From Sipunculus nudus (taxonomy: Eukaryota; Annelida; Sipuncula; Golfingiida; Sipunculidae): a stretch of DNA of 64,000 nt. Location: assembly GCA_026874595.1 (NCBI GenBank), contig CM049306.1, forward strand, positions 61,138,019 to 61,202,018. The letters run 5' to 3'. The notes below the pieces were generated by a model. It made no database searches. It worked only from the letters and a program-made list of their open reading frames with translations, and was not told the origin of the DNA. The position numbers and the translations under genes are program-made. This document shows, piece after piece, positions 1 to 13,951 of this stretch; the first letter of the stretch is position 1, and every line of letters starts with the position of its first letter.

Positions 1-202
1 TGGATCGTACCCACGATGCTGGTGACGAACGGATGGCTGTTGCTTGCCTTCTGTATTGTTGTCACATCCCCCTCCAGCGGCTTGAGGACTTCTTCCCACT
101 CCTTCTCCTCTGGTTCCTCCATCACCAGTGCTGCCTGTAGGGCCTGGCAGGCCAGCCACAGCTCCTGGGCTTGCCTCCCCTGTTTCTCCTGCTCAGCACG
201 TG
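1..202 (-). CDS. IMMT: IMMT exon 13 (runs off the left edge)
   Basis: Acceptor cactgttttag; phase 1 in. Encodes ARAEQEKQGRQAQELWLACQ then ALQAALVMEEPEEKEWEEVL. The ELWLACQAL stretch matches human HQLWLSVEAL. The frame is open to base 1 and reads ...VTSIVGTI, like human LTAAIP, so I treat the exon as continuing outside rather than splicing at the weak internal GTGGGT. Confidence 0.88.
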
Positions 203-3200
203 CTAAAACAGTGACATTATCTATACTTTAGAGGATTTATTAAAATCCCAGGGTGATCACAATAACTGTCAGAATACCTCTAACATGATCAACCATACCA
301 AAAAAAATATCTGTTTTTTTTTAAATTAATACAGTGACATCACTAATTTACATCCGTATAGTCCCTGTCCCTGTGTGTTATTAGGGTTTTCCATTTTATT
401 CTTTCAACAATAAACAACAATTCTGTTTTCTGTTGGCTTGCATAATAAAAACAAAAAAATATGTTGCATACAGTTTTATTTGACAGACCTTCAGTAAAAA
501 GCAGTAAATTTTAAACTATCAAATTTATTTCCCCCCTCAAAATGTTAACACAGAAAACAAGTAAAATAATTTTTCAAATACATTTTTTTCTGAAATAATA
601 TAAATATTATTTTGATTTACTTGTATATCCAAGGGATAAGTGGGCTTCAGAACCACGTATGGTCAATCAGTAAACTGCTGAGTGTGTACGGTAGGCTGAG
701 AGTACATTGGGTCCATACACAGGGTCCATACACACTGAGATAGACCCACCTTCAATAGCAGATTCGATGCCTCGGAGTCTGGAGATCCAGCCGGCAATCT
801 CGGTGTGGAACTTGTCTCTCTCGAGGGTGAGCTTCTGACTGAGCAGACCCTCAAACTTATTGATGAGTTCCTGCTTCTGCACCCTCAGCACCTCTGCAAG
901 ATGGTCACTGTGTGCCGCAGCCTGCCTGGCCAGCTGCTGTCTCAGCTCCTGTTCAAATCTACCACGAGCTTCTACATCCTGTAAAAAATAAAGATTGGTA
1001 TATCCTTAGACAAAGCAGTCAAGAAATGACAGTAATGAAATAACATAAACTGGTGGTTCTGCTTCCTTGTTGACAATATAGATATAACATCTAGATAACA
1101 GAATTAATAAACTGAAAGAAGCATGTCCAAGAAGAATGTGACATCATTGTTTGGAACTACCACCTTCATAAAAACCTCAAGAAGTCATTTAGTTTCAGGT
1201 AAGATCTTGTTAAGTTTAGCATGATAGACTTTCTATCGAATGCTATATGTTAAGCAGATGGATTTTAATAATTTATTCAAGGGACCACATAAAGAGATGA
1301 GGACTGGACCACTTGGACTGGTCTTGTCTACAATTTTGGGTTGGACCGGACCGCTAATACAAAATACTGGACTGCTTATCCCTGGACCAGACCATTCCAG
1401 ACTGCTCTATCTAACGTGTAAAGGTTAAAGCTCAACATAACAATGGAGTTCGTTTCAACCTGCAAAAGGAAACTGCACTGCCATCTGGTGGAGACATTTA
1501 TGAACTATCGGTACTCTCAGTTCCAATGCCAGTTATCCCTGTGCTGCCATCTGTGATTAAGTTAATAAACTATAAACTGGTGCTGAGTGAATGACTTTAC
1601 CACGGTGATCATTAAATCCTCACAGAAACTGAAATTCTGTATATTGATCATGAAATATTCAATGTAAATAGGTTTTTTAGACACTTAAATAATTCTCCTT
1701 TAAAATTATAGATGGCTGAGTAACAATGACTTGTACAGACTGCATATCACGAATGTGCAGTCCATTTGTGTTCATATGCATACATATTCATGTAACTTAA
1801 GGATTAAATATTGCTCATCTTTCATTTATTATCATTTGAGTATGGGAAATAATAGCAGGAATGAAATTTAGTTAACAAGAGTTATTTGCCTGATTTACCA
1901 GTAATGCATCCAGTATATAACAGGACATTGGAAACTGATCAAATGGCGAGCAGGCACAATTTACAATTAATTTACCTGTTTTACCAAGCACTTACCCAGA
2001 CATCCTTCTCCAGTTCAAACTGTGCTTTCAGTCTGTTCAGCTCTGTGTCCAGCTGCTGTTCTGCCAGCCGTTCATCCTCAGTGCGCTGTCTGTCCACAGC
2101 CTTTTCCATCCTCTGTTGTTCCAGCGCTTGCTGCTCTGCGAGCTGCTTCTGAAGCTGCTCGATACGACGGTGAGCGTGGGCGATCAGCGAGTTTAACTCA
2201 TCCTCTGTCAGCTTCTTACCTAAAACATTAATCAAACTTGAATAACAAAGGAAAACCTTGTCAACATGTGACAGAATACAATGACCATAGAGATTTTTAA
2301 GGTCAGGTGAATTGGATAATACTTAATGAAACAACATTAAGAAAGATTAAGTAAAACAAAATTATTTTTTTTCTAGCACTGAAATAGTGCTCCACAACAG
2401 ACCGGTGTTATTGCCACATATAAAACAAAAGTACTATGAAATACTATGTATACAAGAAGAATTGCTAGGTCTGATCAATGGAAAAACATGAGAAAGAAAA
2501 CAGACAATTTTTAGACAGAAGCAATCAGGATGACGACAATTTAAAATCAGCAATTCTGCAGTGTTGTAACTGACCTCTGCGACCTCCAATCTTAACATCT
2601 GGTCTGATGCTCTCCAGTTCCTTCTTGAACTGTTCACGGCCCTTCTCTACCAAATCTTTGAATTCTTCCATCATGCGAGCATCAGTCAGTGCTTTATCAA
2701 ACTGAAAATAAAATCTGCAGTCAGTTAGGCTGGCAAATGTCAGAAATGTAAATACTTAAGTATTAATCATCAGTGTGAGATTATCTTTAAAAATTGGCAT
2801 CTTTTATTCAAGAAAGTATGTGACATTTATCTGAATAACCATGAAGGAAACAATGTAGCAACTGTTACACAATAATAGTACTGTCTGTATTGTCATGATG
2901 AACTGATGAAGAGAACAAAAGACTACATATTTTGACTGTATTTAATTTGCTTTGACATTGTGAATCACCAAAAAATCATTGTTGCATCATGTGAATAATC
3001 TATAAACCTTTTTGATTTGCTACATCATTCTTTGTAGTCTTGCACTTATTTTTATACAAATTCTTCTTGGAGGAATCAATAATCATATCAGTTCTTGTCA
3101 GAGCCAGCAACATTGTCACTTATTATTATTTTGATTATTAGAGAAACTGACCATCATATCAGTTCTCTTGCATCAAAGGATAATCATACAAGCCTTAGTA

Positions 3201-6200
3201 GTCTGCCACCTAAAAAAAACCTAAACCTGTTCCTGTAAAGAATTTCTTTCTAACTGGACAAATTCATCTTAGATTTAGAAAAAATTTTAACACACATCAT
3301 ATTTATGTTAAAGAAAATATCTTACTCAGTTTGTATTTTTACCAATATTTCAACAGTAAGTACAGAGAATAACGGAAATTTTCAGAATTGAGAAGAAATA
3401 AGCATTATGTTTGACCTCAGATAATCTGCTAAACTAGAGTGAGCTTCAGTAGGAGATTGAGGTGCTAAACTAGAGTGAGCTTCAGAAGGAGATTTAGGTG
3501 CTAAACTAGAATGAGCTTCAGTAGGAGATTAAGGAGTTAAACTAGAGTGAGCTTCAGTAGGAGATCTAGGTGCTAAACTAGAGTGAGCTTAAGTAGGAGA
3601 TTGAGGTGCTAAACTAGAGTGAGCTTAAGTAGGAGATCTAGTTACTAGAGTGAGCTCAAGTGGGAGATTTAGGTGCTAAACTAGAGTGGGCTTTAGTAGG
3701 AGATCAAGGTGCTGAACTAGAGTGAGCTTCAGTAGGTTTGACCTCAGAGAATTATGCAGTAATGAGGGAGATTGAGATGCTAAACTAGAGTGAGCTTCAG
3801 TAGGCCTTTGAGCAGTAAAGGGTTAAAAATGATAATTTTTTTAGTCTTCAATGGGATACACTCAATGAGACCAGTCATTTAGTGCTAATGTCTCTGTTGT
3901 CTACAAAGCCATATGTAAGTGATCTTCTTAATGACCATTAATTATCATAATGCATATGATATATATCAAGAATGCAACCATTTTTTAAGTGAGAATTAAT
4001 AACAGAATGATAATTCATTTTTTTTTCCGTAAACTGGTTCTAATGAAAAGCTATCTCAAATCAACTGATGAGGTGGTTGCAGATAAATGACATAGTTGGA
4101 TATAAATCTTTCAAAGGATGAGGTGTTGAATTAAATCTTAAGGATTTACTTGACCTAAAGGATTTACTTGACCTAGTTATTAAAAGTCATGTTTTAGCAC
4201 AGGGGTTGATGCTAATTATATGTCCTATTAAGCACATAACTGAAGTAAATTTGGGCCTGTCAGTGGTAGTATCATGAACAGTATCTGTTTACAGTGAGTG
4301 AGCTTTTACACACACCTTGTTGGCGGCTGTCTGGACATTGTATCTCAGCTTACTCAGCGTTTGTTCCACATCGTTTATGATCTTGTTTTTCTGTGTTATC
4401 ACATTCTCTTTACCTCCCTGTATAGCAGCCTTCAGCTTCTCAAGGTGCATGCTGGAAATTAAATTACAACTAGAATATCAGCAGAAGCTGACAAAAGCCC
4501 TCAGCCAAAAGAACAGTGTTTAGAGGTGGTAACAGTAACAAGTACTAAATATCTGTTCTCACATGGATGTATATCATCTGTACATGTCTCAGTTACAAAT
4601 TTAAAATGGAGAGGTATGTACCATGATTCATAACAATCCACCAAATGCTTCCTGAAAAATAAGCTTCTAAGTTTTATTCTATTATCAGCTCTGTGACCTT
4701 GAAAAGTAGGTCAAGGTCACCCATCTTCGAACTTGACAGAGATTTTGTCGATATACATCTTCACCAAAGAAATAAAATTCCTATTGTGAATCCTTTTAGA
4801 GGTATCCCGCTCACAAGGCCAAAGTTGAAAAATCCAAGATAAATTCATTAAAAATCAGAAATTGCAGGTGGCGCCCCCAAACTTGTGCAGCAGTTACAGA
4901 CCATCACTCCCTATGATCATAGCAAGTATTGTGAAAATCCAGCCAATGGTTCCTGAGAAATAAGCTTCTAAATGTTTTTTCTATAATCAGCTCTAAAACT
5001 TAGAAAAATAGGTCAAGGTCACCCATCTTCAAACTTGACCGAGATTTTGTCAATATACATCTTCACCGAAAAAATAAAATTCCTACGGTGAATCCTTTTA
5101 GAGATATCCCGCTCACAAGCCCAAAGTTGAAAAATCCGATAAAAATTCATTAAAAATCAGATATTGAAGGTGGCGCCACCAAACTTGTGAAGCAGGTACA
5201 GATTATCAGTCCCAATAATCATAGTAAGTTTTGTGAAAATCCACCAAATGGTTCCTGAGTAATAAGCATCTAAGTGTTTTTCTATAATCAGCTCTAAAAT
5301 GTAGAAAAATAGGTCAAGGTCACCCATCTTCGAACTTGACCAAGATTTTGTCGATATACATCTTTACCGAGGAAAAAAATTCTTACGGTGAATCCTTTTC
5401 AAGATATCCCGCTTACAAGGTAAAAGTTAACGGATGCCGGACGGACGGACGGACGGACAGCTTGGGTGACGACAATAGCCCATCAGCCTAAGGGCTGAGG
5501 GCTAAAAAGTACTTGCGATCAGAATTACCTTGGAACTCAATTGACCTATCCATGAACTCTATATGACCTTAATCACATATTCATTCAATGAATAATAATA
5601 AGCACTGGACTAACGAGCAACCAATCAGCTGACCTTAAACATTGAAAAGTGTCAATCATCTGAAAAAAAAAAACAAAATTTTGCATAATTTGACAGAGCT
5701 CTGTCAAACAGAACATGTGTAGTCTGTACCAGTAGGCAGTACCCAGGTCGGCATGTTTTCCAGGATATTTTTTTTATACAAAGGAGACAGTTTAAAGAAT
5801 TCTAGGCAATAGGCTGCAGGAGCCATTTCTCTGACTACCGAGTAAATAAAAATGTCTTACCTGGCATGTAATTCGTATAAGACAAATAATCCATAATATT
5901 GCAAAACAGTTCACAATGACTGCGATATGAGGACAGCAATACCAGTTGATGAGGTCAGTCAATACAAAGACATGCCTCATCTACCTTTGTGACATCATTA
6001 TTATATTGTAAGAAGCTCTCGCTACCATGGGCATGGGCCACCTTCTGTGTAGGAGCGTTTGGGGGGCTCATTGTAATAATTAGGTTAAAAGGGCTGAGCA
6101 TTTGGGCTCTGGTGGATAGGTCAATTGTCCAACTTGACTTGAAGGTACAGGTGTGTATTGCCAAGAAAAATGTGTCTTTGGAGCTAGTGTTATTAGTCAT

Positions 6201-8397
6201 GGTAGTTTGTGTATGAAGAAAAAAATTCATGTTTATTAATAAAACATTATTGTGATTATTACATGACAGACCTATACAGCTGTGATTGGATTTTATTTGA
6301 AAATCCAATGTTTTCATACATTTTTTTACTGAAGCCTGTGCCCCCATCAAATTTCATTAACAACCATTAAGCCATATCTCTGATAGAATGTGACTAATGT
6401 ATAATGTTCAGGGAATATACAACTACAAATGGGACCGCAATAAGATAGTTGTCTAATAGAGGTCTGAAATAGAGATAAAAAAAGAATTGGGACCCTAAAA
6501 ATGGTTATTATTTTGAGGTGGTAGCTAAATATAGGTGGTCGTTAAATGAAGTTTAACTTTAATTGTATTCAATTGTATAATATCAAGATTACTCACAGTC
6601 AAGGACAATACAAAATTTTAAGCAAGCCCTTTTATATTGCCCATGGTTTCAGACATGCTTTTTGTGAAAGGAAACTGCCCATTTTTTATAAGTGATCCTG
6701 CCTGAACTGTTATATCTTATCTGTACACTCTGCAAAATTTTTATTTAACAGTTTTTTTAAATTGATAAAAAAAGCCCCAAATAAACTTGCAATCACTCAG
6801 TAATGGTTTAACTTATATGCACACTATCACATTCTACTTACTTGGCATCCTCTGACACCTGTTCAACTTTTGCCATGGCGACAGAGCGTGCATCTAGAGC
6901 CTTTGATACTGCTTCCCACTCACTCTGGGCATTAGTGGCCTAAAAAAAGATCACCCATGTTTAAAAAGTAGAACCTGACTGCATGACCAACTCAGTGTAA
7001 AACATACTCGTCTTTGTCCTGAGACTGACCAACATCTCATGTGACCATAAGAGTATCAAGTTAATATTTTTTGCATCCATCAGGAATCCTATTGTTATCA
7101 TCACATTTGCCGTTGCTGTTTGCCAAAGCATGCCTGGCAAAATGGTTTACAGATGAAAATAATTTAGGTGCTGTCATTCCTCCAAGAAAACAGCATCTTT
7201 TACACTTTAAATCACAATATTTGTGACCCTACTGCACAGACTTCAGAGACAATGCTGTATGAGGAGATGTTTCAAAGTTTTTCTAAGTCATATTGTAACT
7301 CCTTGGTGAGAGCACAGGGATTCCTTTGCAAATGAAACAAGGGACCCATGGTTTACATCACTCAGCTGAACTTTGTAAAATTTTAGAAAATGCAAACTGA
7401 ACTTATTTCTATTTTTTTTTATATATATTAGCATTTGAAATGGCCCTGCTATCTGGTGATAATCAAATATTAAATATGTGAATGCAAGACAAATACAGCA
7501 TGTGCACTTTTATGGGCTACATCAAAGATGCAGGAACCTCTCAAATCAATGGTTTTCATACCATAGTAGGCATTCTTCAGTCTTGGAAGGCTATGGAGTT
7601 GCGCCCATGATGGGTGTTCTAGAATAGCACTTTTCTTGTATGGCTGGTCAGGCAAACGTTGGAGGGGCAGTCTCTCCCACAGCGAGTAATCAGGAACTCT
7701 GATGTTGTTTTGTCAGTTTGGCTTCTGCATCTCGACTTTGGATTGCTTAGCTAGGGTCTCTTAAACTTGACGAGGCCTTTCTGTACTGTCTGCCTCCAGG
7801 TTGTTCGTACTGAGGCAGTGGCTTCTCAGAAGCAATTTTTCGGCCCTCTGACATTAAGACCAGATTACTGGCTGAGTGCCTTTACATCTAGGTCTGAGGA
7901 ACGCATTATAAGGCCCCATGAGGATGCAAATATTTTCACATCCTTTCAGTTTGGGTTGTGAGTTCACATGTATTCTCTTGTGTTAATTCATCATTCTTAG
8001 CATAATGTTAAGATTATGGATTGTTTACCACATTATGACTGCAACATGATGGAAGACCAATGCTATGCATTCCTCAATATTGCTTGTTTCGCGACTCAAG
8101 TAGGCTTACAAGCCCAATTATAATTGCCTACTGAGTCAGGTTGTCATGGCTAGCTTCTCAGTTGCTCAGTTCGATGCCCATGGTCTCTCTCGCAGATATC
8201 TTGAGATCCTTAGGAATACGACCTTCGTCCATTCTCACTTCATGTCCCAGCCTTCCCATGTGTCTTTGTATGGGTAAGGCGTACATGCTGGGGATTTCAG
8301 CTCTTCTCATGACAGCAGTGTTTGGCACTTTATCCTGCCAGCTGATGCCCAGGATGCAGCGGACACAGCACATGTGGAAAGCATTCAGCTAGTGCTG

Positions 8398-8463
<66 letters not shown>

Positions 8464-11400
8464 CACTTTATTACATATATACATGTAATATTTAAACGTT
8501 AAGTATTATATAAAGAGTTAGTGAAAATATGCATTTTAAAAAGTTTAAGGTGAAAACAATGCAAAGCATGTCTAAAAACAGATTTTCATTAAGGTCTGTC
8601 TGTCCATCAGTTTTTTGGTTTTTCAGTAATTTTTATTTGCACATCTCAAAATGTTATGGGTGGATTTCCAACAAACTTTAGTGAGAGATATTCCCTGGGG
8701 CAAAGACAGAACCTGTTATCAGTAGCTGATAAGGGTCACTATAATATATATATATGCAGGAGCTATCATGAAGTAGTAACAAATGGTGGTGACATCTGGT
8801 GGTGGACTTTTTATCTCTTTGTTATACATGTTTATTGATAAGTTAAGATTTTACCTCATCCTGGATGTCCATGGCCTTTCTCAGCTGCTCAGCGTGAATC
8901 TTTGTTGCTGCTACAGCCTCATCATAAGCCAAAATCATACGACTGATCACTTCTGTAGCACCCATACTGGCCTCCTCAAGGATCAGCTCCAGAGCTAAAA
9001 CAAAAATTTTGAATTCATTTAAAGAAAAATATATGCCTCAGCTCAGAAGTATAACACTAAAAAAGTAATAATAACTGGCAGTCAGGCTAAGCATCTGAGC
9101 TGAAGTATGATGTTTTACATAAAGCAGGAAGACCGAATCTCAGAGTTAAGTACAACAGACAGACAGCAACCAGACGCAGCCTCAGCTCAGAAGTATAACA
9201 CCATAGACCCAGCCTCAGTGCTAAAATCACTAAAACTGAATTAAAATGCACAAAATGTCACAAGTTTAGATAATACACACAAATATATATACACAGCCCT
9301 ACTACAGTGGAACTTGATCATTTGATTTAAAAACATCATTTAGCATAATCTGTATAAAAATGCAACTGCAATTGTATTGTCCAGTTGTAATGTACATCTA
9401 TAATGTCTTATTTAAGGCACATTTTAGTTACTGAATAAGAGCAGGAGTGGAAGGGGGTGAGTAGTAAGACTGAATAGTTATTTTAAACCTTTTATGATTA
9501 TAACATACTTCTAAATAATTACATAGGCTGGTGTAGTATAATACATGCAAGGATATACTACTCACCAATCCAAAACAGCACCTACTGATGAGCAGTAATT
9601 GTTCAACAGTCTGACATCAGTGGATGAAAATGTCACAAAAAGTAATTTTTTTTTTTAATGTTTTTTTTAATGTAATTGCCTCCAGTTTTTTAATGCTAAC
9701 TTTACAAGCTTTATGTACATGTGCAGATTGTCCTTCAGGTTTTGGTCTACATGACAGGGCAGCAGCACAAGGTTCCTTTAATTTTTTATACTGGTATTAA
9801 CTAGGCCTGATGACTACAGGACCAGATGCCCCTGGGTGTGTAATTGACCCCATTGCTGGGTCATACCACGAAGGAACCCTTGAAAGGTGCACTTGTTTCT
9901 GAGTGAAATACCGCCATGGGGCATATCTTTCCCGTTAGCCCTGCACAGTGCTCACCCTAAGTGTGGGCCCAACATAAAACAAGTGACCCAGGGGTCATGA
10001 CGCTCAGCTGACCAGGAAGACATTGACAAAAGTAATTTTATCATCTGAATGTCAAATTTGAATGAAATACTTTTTCCAAACTTGACCTTTTGTATAAAAT
10101 CATCCAATATTCATTGGGGTACTATGGAGCTCTGTAGCATGAGGGATATGGGTAACAGACACCTATTTTCAAGGTTTACAAGATGACTTTTCAGGGGTCT
10201 TCCAGCATGTCAAAAAATAAAATTCTAGGTCCAGTTATTATGATTTGTGCCCTGTTAACAAATCCAAATGTTTATTCTGGGGGGTATTTCAAAGCCGCAT
10301 AGGATGAAGGATATGGGTAACAGAGATGTAATTTCAGGTGCACAAGGAGACTTTTCAGGGGCCTCCCAGCATATCAAGAAAGGAGATTCTAGGTCAAGTC
10401 ATTATAATTTGTGCTCTGTTAACAGATGACCAAATCTTTATTCTGGGGAGTACTTCGGAGCCCCAGAGCATGAAGGATATGGGTAACAGGGACCTTATTT
10501 CGGGTTTCCATGTAGACCTTTTATGGGCTTCCCTGGAGGTGAGGACAGAAGATTCTAGGTCCAGTCATTATGATTTGTGCCCTGTTAATATATGACCAAA
10601 TCTTTATTCTGGGGGGTACTTCAGAGCCCCATAGCTTACAGAATATGGGTAACAGGGACCTTATTTCAGGTTTCCATGTAGACCTTTTATGGGCTTCCCT
10701 GGAGGTGAGGACAGAAGATTCTAGGTCCAGTCATTATGATTTGTGCCCTGTTTACAGATGACCAAATGTTTAAAGATCACAAAAGTAGAGAAAAAAAATC
10801 GTAAAAAATAAAAAAAATATAGGTGGCGCCACCAATCTCCAGAAATTGATGAAACACTGCATGATCAATATCCATGCAAAGAATCATGGTGATTAATGCA
10901 TTAGTTGTTCAGAAACTTGAGCTTTTGTATTAAATTTTGCATTATTCTGGGGGGTACTTCAGAACCCCATAGCTCGAAGAATATAGGTCACAGTGACCTA
11001 ATTTCAGGTTTACAAGGAGAATTTTCATAGACCTCCCAGGATTTCAAGTAAGAAGATTCCCGGTCTAGCGGTTTCGATTTGTGCCCTGTTAACAGACAGA
11101 CGCCTGGATGGCTGGACGGACGACGGACAAAAGGTGATCCCTACAGCTCAGATGACTTTCAGTCAGCTGAGCTAAAATTGAAAAAATACAGGTGGCGCCA
11201 CCAGAATGCAGAAACTGATGAAACATATCATGATCAATATCCATGCAAAGAATCATGGTGATCAATATAATAATTGTTCAGATACTTGAGCTTTTGTATC
11301 AAATTTTCCATTATTCTGGGGGTACTTCGGAGCCCCATAGGTCTCGGTTATGGGTAACAGAGACCTAATTTCAAGTTTTTAAGGAAACTTTTCATGGGCC

Positions 11401-13916
11401 TCTCAGCATGTCAAGAGAGAAGATTCTAGGTCCAGTTGTTATGATTTGTGCCCTGTTAACAGATGACCGCATCTTATGAGGTCTCAAAAATAGAGAAAAA
11501 ATTCGTAAAAATAAAAAAAATACAGGTGGCGCCACCATACTGCAGAAACTGATGACACATTCCATGATCAATATCCATGCAAAGAATCATGGTGATCACT
11601 GCAATAGTTGTTTAGATACTTGAGCTTTTGTATCAAATTGTCCATTTTTCTTAGGGATACTTCAGATGACTTACAGTCAGCTGAGCTAAAAACACTTAAT
11701 GGTCAATATCCATGCAAAGAATCATGATGATCTCCGTATTAGTTGTTCAGATACTTCAGCTTTTGTATCAAATTGTCCATTATTCTGAGGGATACTTCAG
11801 AGTCCTATAGCTTGAAGGATATGGGTAACAGAGACCTAATTTCAAGTTTCCACAGGCACTCTTCATGGGCCTCCTTGCATGACAAGAATGAAGTTTCTAG
11901 GTCCAGTTGTTGCAATTTGTACCCTCTTGATAGATAACATAGGTGGCGCCACCAGTCTGCAGGAACTGATAGAACATCTCATAATCAATATGTATGCCAA
12001 AAATCATGACCATCAGTGATGTAGTTATTGAGATATTGAAGTTTTTGTATGAAATTTTTTACTACTCTGGGGGGGGGGGTACTTTGGGGCCCCATAGCTC
12101 GAAGGATATGGGTAACAGAGACCTAATTTCTGGTTTCCATGGAGACTTTTCATAGGTCTTCGAGTGTGTTGAGAATGAAGATTCTAGGTCCAGTCGTTAC
12201 TATTTGTGCCATGCTAACAGATGACAGCATCCTTAAAGGTCTCAAAAATAGAGGAAAAAATCGTAAAAAATTGAACGATACAGGTGGCACCACCAGTCTG
12301 CAGGAACAGATGACACATCTCATGATCAATAGTTATGCCACAAATCATGACCATCATTCAAGTAGTTAATGAGATATTGAAGTTTTTGTATGAAATTTTT
12401 TACTTTTCTTGGGGGTACTTTAGGGCTCCATAGCTCGAAGAATATGGGTAACAGAGACCTAATTTTGGTTTCCATGGAGACTTTTCATAGGTCTCTCAGT
12501 GTGTCGAGAATGAAGATTCTAGGTCCAGTCGTTATGATTTGTGCCACGTTAACAGATGACAGCATCCTTAAAGGTCTCAAAAAAAAGAGGAAAAAATCGT
12601 AAAAAATCAAACAATTCAGGTGGCGCCACAAGTCTGCAGGAACTGATGGAACATTTCATAATCAATACGTATGCCAAAAATCATGACTATCAGTATTGTA
12701 GTTATTGAGATATTGAAGTTTTTGTATGAAATTTTTGACTACTCTGGGGGGGGGTACTTTGGGGCCCCATAGCTCGAAGGATATGGTTAACAGAGACCTA
12801 ATTTCTGGTTTCCAAGGATATTTTTCATGGACCTCTCAGTGTGTCAAGAATGAAGATTCTAGGTCCAGCTGTACGATTTGTGCCATGCTAACAGATGACA
12901 GCATCCTTAAAGGTCTCAAAAGTAGAGGAAAAAATTGTAAAAAATCGAACAATAAAGGTGGCACCACCAGTCTGCAGGAAGTGATGACACATCTCATGAT
13001 CAATAGTTATGCCACAAATCATGACCATCAGTCAAGTAGTTAATGAGATATTGAAGTTTTTGTATGAAATTTTTTACTTTTCTTGGGGGTACTTTGGGGC
13101 TCCATAGCTCGAAGAATATGGGTAACAGAGACCTAATTTCTGGTTTCCATGGAGACTTTTCATAGGTCTCTCAGTGTGTCAAGAATGAAGATTCTACGTC
13201 CAGTCTTTACAATTTGTGCCTTGTTAACAGATGTTTACATTTTGAAAGGTCTCAAAAATAGAGAAAAAAATTTGTAAAAAATTGAACGATACAGGTGGCG
13301 CCACCAGTCTGCAGGAAGTGATGGAACATCTCATTATCAATATGTATGACAAAAATCATGACCATCAGTCAAGTATTTAATAAGATATTGAAGTTTTTGT
13401 ATGAAATTTTGGACTTTTCTGGGGGGTACTTTGGGGCCCCATAGCTGGAAGGATATGGGTAACAGAGACCTAATTTCTGGTTTCCATAGAGACTTTTCAT
13501 AGGTCTCTCAGTGTGTCGAGAATGAAGATTCTAAGTCCAGTCATTACGATTTGTGCCTTGTTAACAGATGTTCACATTTTTAAAGGTCTCAAAAATAGAG
13601 AAAAAAATTCGTAAAAAATCGAAAAATACAGGTGGCGCCACCAGTCTTCAGGAACTGATGGAACCTCTCATGATCAATATGTATGCCAAAAATCATGACC
13701 ATCAGTCAAGTAGTTAATGAGATATTGAAGTTTTTGTATGAAATTTTGGACTTTTCTGGGGGGTACTTTGGGGCCCCTTAGCTTGAAGGATATGGGTGAC
13801 AGAGAACTAATTTCTGGTTTCCAAGGAGATTTTTCATGGACCTCCCAGGATGTCAAGTAAGAAGATTCCAGTTCTAGTGGTTACGATTTGTGCCTGGTTA
13901 ACGGACAGACAGACGG

Positions 13917-13951
<35 letters not shown>

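Noticed and set aside
3427-3806. Regular 36-bp repeats as a CRISPR array
   Set aside because: Eukaryotic intron, no unique spacers; units are contiguous, i.e. a minisatellite.
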